From KK5 sp034043675 (GTDB taxonomy: Bacteria; Pseudomonadota; Gammaproteobacteria; Burkholderiales; Burkholderiaceae_C): a stretch of 64,000 nt of DNA. Of the stretch, positions 59,897 through 64,000 are shown in pieces. The notes under the pieces were generated by a model, which did no database searches, was not told the DNA's origin, and worked only from the letters and a program-made list of their open reading frames with translations. Both the position numbers and the translations under genes were made by a program. Position 1 is the first letter of the stretch, and each line of letters starts with the position of its first letter. Location: the NCBI RefSeq assembly GCF_034043675.1, contig NZ_JAXCLA010000002.1:186001-250000 (forward strand), in the 5' to 3' direction.

Positions 59897-62482
59897 TCAG
59901 GGGGGCAACGGTAGCGGATCCTCCTCGGTCCTCAGCCACAGCAGGCCCAGCAGCCGCGTCATCAGCGCGAACAATTGCTCGTCCTGCAAGGGTTTGCGCA
60001 GCATTTCGTCACAGCCGGCGTCCAGGATGGCCTGGCGGTCCTCCTCGAAGGCGCTCGCCGTCAGCGCGGCGATGCGCACTTCGCGCCCGCCCGGCAGTGC
60101 GCGGATCGCACGGGTGGCCGCGTAGCCGTCCATCACCGGCATGCGGATGTCCATGCAGATCAGCGCGGGCTGCCAGGCCTGGAACATGCGCACCGCCTGC
60201 TGGCCGTCGTTCGCCGTGCGCGTCTCGATGCCGACCCGCTCCAGCATCTGCTGCACCAGCTCGCGATTGTCCGAGCGGTCGTCGACGACCAGCACCCGCG
60301 GCTTCACCTGGCCCGGCGCCAGCGCCCGCACGCGGCCCGGCCGCGCGACCCGCGGCGCGGCGCCGCTGCGCACCACCGGGAGCGGCACCCTCAGGGTGAA
60401 CACGCAGCCGTCCGGCGGCTCGCTGAACAAGGCCAGCGCGCCGCCCATCAGCCGCGCGTACTCCTGGCTGATCGTGAGGCCCAGGCCCGTGCCCTCGCCC
60501 TTGGCCATCGCGCCGTCGGTCTGGAAGAAGGCCTGGAAGATCTTCTCCTGGTCCTCGGCGGCGATGCCGGGGCCGGTGTCAGCGATCTCGAACACGATCT
60601 CGTCGCCCATGCCGACGCGCACGCGCAGCTCCACCCGGCCCTGCAGCGTGTACTTCACCGCATTGCCCAGCAGGTTGATCAGTACCTGGCGCAGTCGTGC
60701 GCCGTCGCCGCTGACGTAGGCCGGCAGCCCCGCCGCGCGCTCGACCTCGAAGGCCAGGCCCTTGCTGTCGGCACGGCCGCGGATCAGCTCGGCCACGCCG
60801 TCCACCAGCTCGGCGAGGTCGAAGCTCTCGACCTGCAGCACGCTGCGGCCCGCCTCGATCCGCGAGAGCTCCAGCACCTCGTTGATCAGGCCCAGCAGGT
60901 GGCGACCGGCGCGGTCGATCGTGGCGAGGCGGCGCTGGCTCTCCTCGGACATCTGGCGGTAGAACTGCAGCAGCTGCACGAAGCCGAGGATCGCGTTCAG
61001 CGGCGTGCGCAGCTCGTGGCTCATCTTCGAGAGGAAGGCGCTCTTGGCCCGGTTGGACGACTCGGCCAGCTCCTTGGCGATCGCCAGCTCGTGGGTGCGC
61101 TCCTCGACGCGCCGCTCCAGCTCGTCGCGATGGTTCGCCAGTTCCTGCTCGCGCTGGATGCGCTCGGTCACGTCGCGGAAGCTCCAGACCAGGCCGGCAG
61201 CGCGGCCGCCGACCCGCATCGGATGCGCGGTGCGCTCGAGCACGCGGCCGTCCTTGAATCGCAGGGCGGTGACCCGCGCATAGCCGCGCGGGTCGGCGTA
61301 GGCGGCCTCCACGTCCTGGAGAAACTGCGCGGGGTCGCTCAGTTGCTCCAGCACCCGCTCCAGCAAGGTCTGGTCACTCGCCCCGGGCACGATCATGGCC
61401 TCAGGCAGATTCCACAGCTTCGCGAAACGCTGGTTCGCGTGAAGCATCCGGCGCTGTTGGTCGAGCACGAGGATGCCGTTGTCGGTCGCCTCCAGGGTGC
61501 TGTGCAGGATCGCCAAGGTGCGCAACTGCTCGCGCGAGCCACGGCCGAGCTGCCAGCCGGCGATGCCTGTCGCGCCGGCGAACAGCGCCATCACGAGGGC
61601 CGCCAGCGCCAGTTGCTGGCGCCAGGGTCGCAGTTCGTCGTGCGTGCTCAGGCCGACGGCGATCCAGTACGGATGCGAAGGCAGCTTGCGCAGCGCGAAC
61701 AGGCGCTCGATGTTGTCGAAGCGCGATTCGAAGGTCATCGTGACCGCCGACTGCCCGCCCTTCATCAGCTCGACCAGCCCCCCTCTCGGCAGGCTCTGGC
61801 CGATCACGCTCGCCACCGGCTCCGCGGGGTAGCGCGCGAGCATCAGGAAATCGCCATCGGAAACGAGGCTGATCGTCGAGTTCGGGCCCAGCTGGAGCCC
61901 ACCGAACAGCGTCGAGAAGCGGCTCAGCTCGATGCTGGCGTAGACCACGCCGGCGAAGCGGCCCGTCGCATCACGGTAGCTGTGCGCGAAGACGAGCACC
62001 TGGCGTCCGGCGCTGCGGCCCGGCAGCGGCCGCGAGGTGACCAGCGCGGTGTCGTTGTGCTCACGCAGCTGCTGGAAGTACTCGCGGTCGGCGATCGAGG
62101 TGGCCGGTGTGCCGCGCGGCAGGCCATCGCCTTCGCGCACGCGGCCCGCGGCATCGGAGAAGCGCACCGCGTCCAGGCCCGGCACATCGCGCAGCAGACG
62201 CTCGATCGTGGCATTGATGCGGCCGCGCTCGACCTGACCCGACTTCTCGCCGAGTTCCTGCTCCAGCTCGTCGACTGCCGCGTCGAGCAGCAGGTCGATC
62301 TGGTCGATCACGCCGCCGACCGTGCCGCCCAGCGCCACGGCCGTGCTGTCGGCGCGCTCGTGCGCATGTTCAAGTTGTTGCGCGTGGCTCATCCACAGCG
62401 CGGCCAGCAGGCCCAGCGCGAACAGCAGATTGGCCAGCCAGACGATCCGGCCGAGGCCGCGAGACAGATCGGGGAACTTCAC
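59897..62482 (-). CDS. Hybrid sensor histidine kinase
   Basis: An 861-residue inner-membrane protein. Order: helix (about 12-32), double-cache sensor (about 33-290), helix (about 292-312), PAS domain (about 320-440), coiled coil, HisKA with phosphorylated His489 in SHELRTPLN, HATPase with NLLGNAVKY, DTGPGI and GTGLGL, and a C-terminal receiver with Asp778 in CMDIRMPVMDGY. It senses an extracytoplasmic signal. No separate response regulator is adjacent; the downstream neighbour is a c-di-GMP protein 38 bases away, a plausible partner. Confidence 0.93.
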   Translation of the reverse strand: MKFPDLSRGLGRIVWLANLLFALGLLAALWMSHAQQLEHAHERADSTAVALGGTVGGVIDQIDLLLDAAVDELEQELGEKSGQVERGRINATIERLLRDVPGLDAVRFSDAAGRVREGDGLPRGTPATSIADREYFQQLREHNDTALVTSRPLPGRSAGRQVLVFAHSYRDATGRFAGVVYASIELSRFSTLFGGLQLGPNSTISLVSDGDFLMLARYPAEPVASVIGQSLPRGGLVELMKGGQSAVTMTFESRFDNIERLFALRKLPSHPYWIAVGLSTHDELRPWRQQLALAALVMALFAGATGIAGWQLGRGSREQLRTLAILHSTLEATDNGILVLDQQRRMLHANQRFAKLWNLPEAMIVPGASDQTLLERVLEQLSDPAQFLQDVEAAYADPRGYARVTALRFKDGRVLERTAHPMRVGGRAAGLVWSFRDVTERIQREQELANHRDELERRVEERTHELAIAKELAESSNRAKSAFLSKMSHELRTPLNAILGFVQLLQFYRQMSEESQRRLATIDRAGRHLLGLINEVLELSRIEAGRSVLQVESFDLAELVDGVAELIRGRADSKGLAFEVERAAGLPAYVSGDGARLRQVLINLLGNAVKYTLQGRVELRVRVGMGDEIVFEIADTGPGIAAEDQEKIFQAFFQTDGAMAKGEGTGLGLTISQEYARLMGGALALFSEPPDGCVFTLRVPLPVVRSGAAPRVARPGRVRALAPGQVKPRVLVVDDRSDNRELVQQMLERVGIETRTANDGQQAVRMFQAWQPALICMDIRMPVMDGYAATRAIRALPGGREVRIAALTASAFEEDRQAILDAGCDEMLRKPLQDEQLFALMTRLLGLLWLRTEEDPLPLPP

Positions 62483-62562
62483 TGAGGGGGATTACTGCGT
62501 CGAAGTATCCAAACCGGTCTCTGGTGGACCGTACCCTGCTCCGGCCCCAATGATCGCAGAAG

Positions 62563-63654
62563 TCAGTTGTCGCCCTGTTCGAAGGGCAAGGCCTCGGCAC
62601 GCCAGCGCAGCATGCCGCCGGCCAGGTTCGCGACCCGCGCGAAGCCGGCCTTGCCCAGCAGTACGCTGGCCTGCGCCGAGCGCGCGCCGGAGCGGCAGAT
62701 GGTGACGACCGGGCGCGCCGCGTCGAGCGCGGTGGCGGCCTGCGCGCCGAGCTGCGCCAGCGGCAGCAGGCGCGCACCGGGGATGTGGCCCAGGCCGCTG
62801 GTGAACTCGGCGGGCTCGCGCACGTCCAGCAGCTGGATCTCGTGCGCGCGGTCGCCGGCCAGCGCCTCGTCCAGCGCCGCGGGCTGGATCTCCCAGATGC
62901 CGCCGAAGCTGAAGGTCAGCGGCGCCCAGGTGGGCGCGGCGGCGTCGGCCGGCTCAGCGTCAGGTCGGCCGCAGCGCAGGTTGGCCGGCACGGCGATGTC
63001 CATCAGCTTGGGGTGCGGCAGGCCGAGGTTGTCCATGTAGCCGGTGAAGTCGCCCTCGTCCACGTCGCCGCCCAGGCGCGGGTTGTAGCGCCGCTCCTCG
63101 GCGACGCTGGTGACCGTCAGGCCGCGATAGTCGTGCGCCGGGTACAGCAGGCAATGCGCCGGCAGCGACAGGATCTGCTGCTGCACCGAGCGGTAGAGCT
63201 GGCTCGGGCTGCCCTGCTGGAAGTCGGTGCGGCCACAGCCGCGGATCAGCAGCGCATCGCCGGTGAAGGCCATGCTCTGGTCGTCCAGCACATAGCTGAG
63301 GCAGCCGTTCGTGTGGCCCGGCGTCGCGCGCACCTCCAGCCAGCGGCGGCCGAAGGCGACCCGGTCGCCGTGCTTCAGCGACCGGTCCACATTGGCCGCG
63401 CCGGCCGCGTCCGACAGCAGGATCTCGCTGCCCGCCGCCTGCTTGACCAGCCAGGCGCCGGTGACGTGATCCGCATGGACGTGCGTGTCCAGGGTCGCCA
63501 CCGGGCGCAGGCCCAGCTCGCGCAGCAGCGCCAGGTCGCGGCGCGTCTGCTCGAACACCGGGTCGATCAGCAGCGCCTCGCCGGAGGCCGTGTCGCCCAG
63601 CAGGTAGGTGTAGGTGGACGACTGCGGATCGAAGAGCTGGCGGAAGACGAACAT
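62563..63654 (-). CDS. Persulfide dioxygenase-rhodanese fusion
   Basis: A 363-residue two-domain protein. Residues 1-225 are an ETHE1-type metallo-beta-lactamase fold with ligands HVHADH (His58, His60, Asp62, His63), His114 in PGHTNG and Asp133 in TGDALLIRGCGRTDF. Residues 255-360 are a rhodanese domain with active-site Cys320 in TICRSGARS. Such fusions oxidise glutathione persulfide to sulfite and exchange sulfane sulfur. Its ATG overlaps the stop of the peroxiredoxin gene as TGATG, so the two are coupled. Confidence 0.93.
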   Translation of the reverse strand: MFVFRQLFDPQSSTYTYLLGDTASGEALLIDPVFEQTRRDLALLRELGLRPVATLDTHVHADHVTGAWLVKQAAGSEILLSDAAGAANVDRSLKHGDRVAFGRRWLEVRATPGHTNGCLSYVLDDQSMAFTGDALLIRGCGRTDFQQGSPSQLYRSVQQQILSLPAHCLLYPAHDYRGLTVTSVAEERRYNPRLGGDVDEGDFTGYMDNLGLPHPKLMDIAVPANLRCGRPDAEPADAAAPTWAPLTFSFGGIWEIQPAALDEALAGDRAHEIQLLDVREPAEFTSGLGHIPGARLLPLAQLGAQAATALDAARPVVTICRSGARSAQASVLLGKAGFARVANLAGGMLRWRAEALPFEQGDN

Positions 63655-64000
63655 CAGCTCGGCTGTTTCGTCGTGCGCAGGTAGGGCTTGATCGTCTTGA
63701 AGCCGGGGAAGGACTTCTCGGCCTCTTCGTTCGACACGGCCGGCGTGATGATCACGTCGTCGCCATGCTTCCAGTTCACCGGCGTGGCCACCTTGTGCTT
63801 GGCGGTCAGCTGCATCGAGTCGAGCACGCGCAGGATCTCGTCGAAGTTGCGGCCCGTCGTCATCGGGTAGGTCAGCATCAGCTTGATCTTCTTGTCCGGG
63901 CCGACGATGAAGACCGAGCGCACCGTCGCGTTGGTCGCGGCCGTGCGGCCATCCGAGCCGACTTCCTCGGCCGGCAGCATGTTGTAGAGCTTGGCCACCT
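63654..64000 (-). CDS. 1-Cys peroxiredoxin (Prx6 type), N-terminus beyond right edge
   Basis: Only the C-terminal part (about 115 residues) is in the window; the frame runs off the right edge with no start visible. The visible segment matches the Prx6 C-terminal domain: VRSVFIVGPDKKIKLMLTYP, then TTGRNFDEILRVLDSMQL and TPVNWKHGDDVII. It reduces peroxides at a single catalytic Cys located beyond the window. The coupling to the persulfide dioxygenase fusion suggests a joint response to oxidants or sulfur stress. Confidence 0.88.
   Translation of the reverse strand, partial: VAKLYNMLPAEEVGSDGRTAATNATVRSVFIVGPDKKIKLMLTYPMTTGRNFDEILRVLDSMQLTAKHKVATPVNWKHGDDVIITPAVSNEEAEKSFPGFKTIKPYLRTTKQPS

Noticed and set aside
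57585..60125. Long plus-strand open frame of about 846 residues
   Set aside because: Antisense shadow of the GGDEF-EAL gene, which has full domain motifs; the shadow protein has none.
59975..62485. Long plus-strand open frame of about 836 residues
   Set aside because: Antisense shadow of the hybrid histidine kinase; His/Arg/Gln-rich with no domains.
1..64000. tRNA, rRNA, insertion sequence or prophage genes
   Set aside because: I saw no tRNA or rRNA signatures, transposase or integrase motifs, target-site duplications or phage structural genes in either strand.

Overview
The window looks like a chromosomal segment of a Burkholderiales betaproteobacterium. The best guess is the Rubrivivax/Leptothrix/Roseateles-type group. 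This rests on high GC in most of the window, the DUF971-ubiE pair, an exosortase-B exopolysaccharide cluster with a PEP-CTERM protein, a fatty-acid operon in which the 3-hydroxyacyl-CoA dehydrogenase domain precedes the hydratase domain, and a class A RNase P RNA. No species can be named from the sequence alone. There are no rRNA or tRNA genes, CRISPR arrays, transposases or prophage genes that I can see, and no gene-free stretch reaches 300 bases.

Layout. Bases 1-10927 (minus strand) are one exopolysaccharide operon: epsD, epsE, epsF, epsG, xrtB, epsI, a flippase, an O-antigen-ligase/polymerase-like protein, a GT4 glycosyltransferase and a PaaK/CapK-like adenylate-forming enzyme that runs off the left edge. 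The genes distal to epsE look lower in GC than the rest of the window. Next come ubiE and a DUF971 gene, a solitary solute-binding protein, a secreted unknown, a HIT protein, rnpB, and an EamA exporter divergent from a LysR regulator. Bases 16596-24155 (minus) hold a glutamate/aspartate-type ABC transporter (gltIJKL), pyrC, a NYN-domain protein, a trypsin-like protease and an FHA membrane protein; a second LysR gene lies upstream of gltI. A PEP-CTERM protein at 25460-26173 is a probable substrate of the exosortase. An Atm1-type ABC exporter and a YciA-type thioesterase follow.

Bases 28441-37479 (minus) form a fatty-acid beta-oxidation operon: TetR regulator, acyl-CoA dehydrogenase, DUF2147 protein, dehydrogenase/hydratase, thiolase, alpha/beta hydrolase, enoyl-CoA hydratase and SGNH hydrolase. 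Bases 37711-41695 are a patchwork: HNH nuclease, glycine-zipper lipoprotein, small zinc-ribbon protein, a TIR-domain membrane protein with a duplicated C-terminal cysteine motif, a secreted YciI-like protein and a subclass-B3 metallo-beta-lactamase. Bases 41807-48698 (plus) are a carbohydrate uptake and oxidation operon under a ROK regulator.

Bases 49646-55129 (minus) carry a signalling module resembling SiaABCD (PP2C phosphatase with CBS-like N-terminus, SiaB kinase, SiaC/DUF1987, diguanylate cyclase). It is translationally coupled to an EAL phosphodiesterase-type protein and a membrane-anchored alpha/beta hydrolase. After a YdeI-like protein, a papain-like peptidase and a TetR regulator come a second GGDEF/EAL receptor and a hybrid histidine kinase. 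The window ends with a persulfide dioxygenase-rhodanese fusion and the C-terminus of a 1-Cys peroxiredoxin. The theme that recurs is surface/biofilm control: exopolysaccharide synthesis, exosortase sorting and three cyclic-di-GMP enzymes lie within 63 kb.

Most promising for follow-up: the TIR/transmembrane/duplicated-cysteine-repeat protein, the CBS-phosphatase variant of the Sia module with its two extra genes, and the B3 beta-lactamase.
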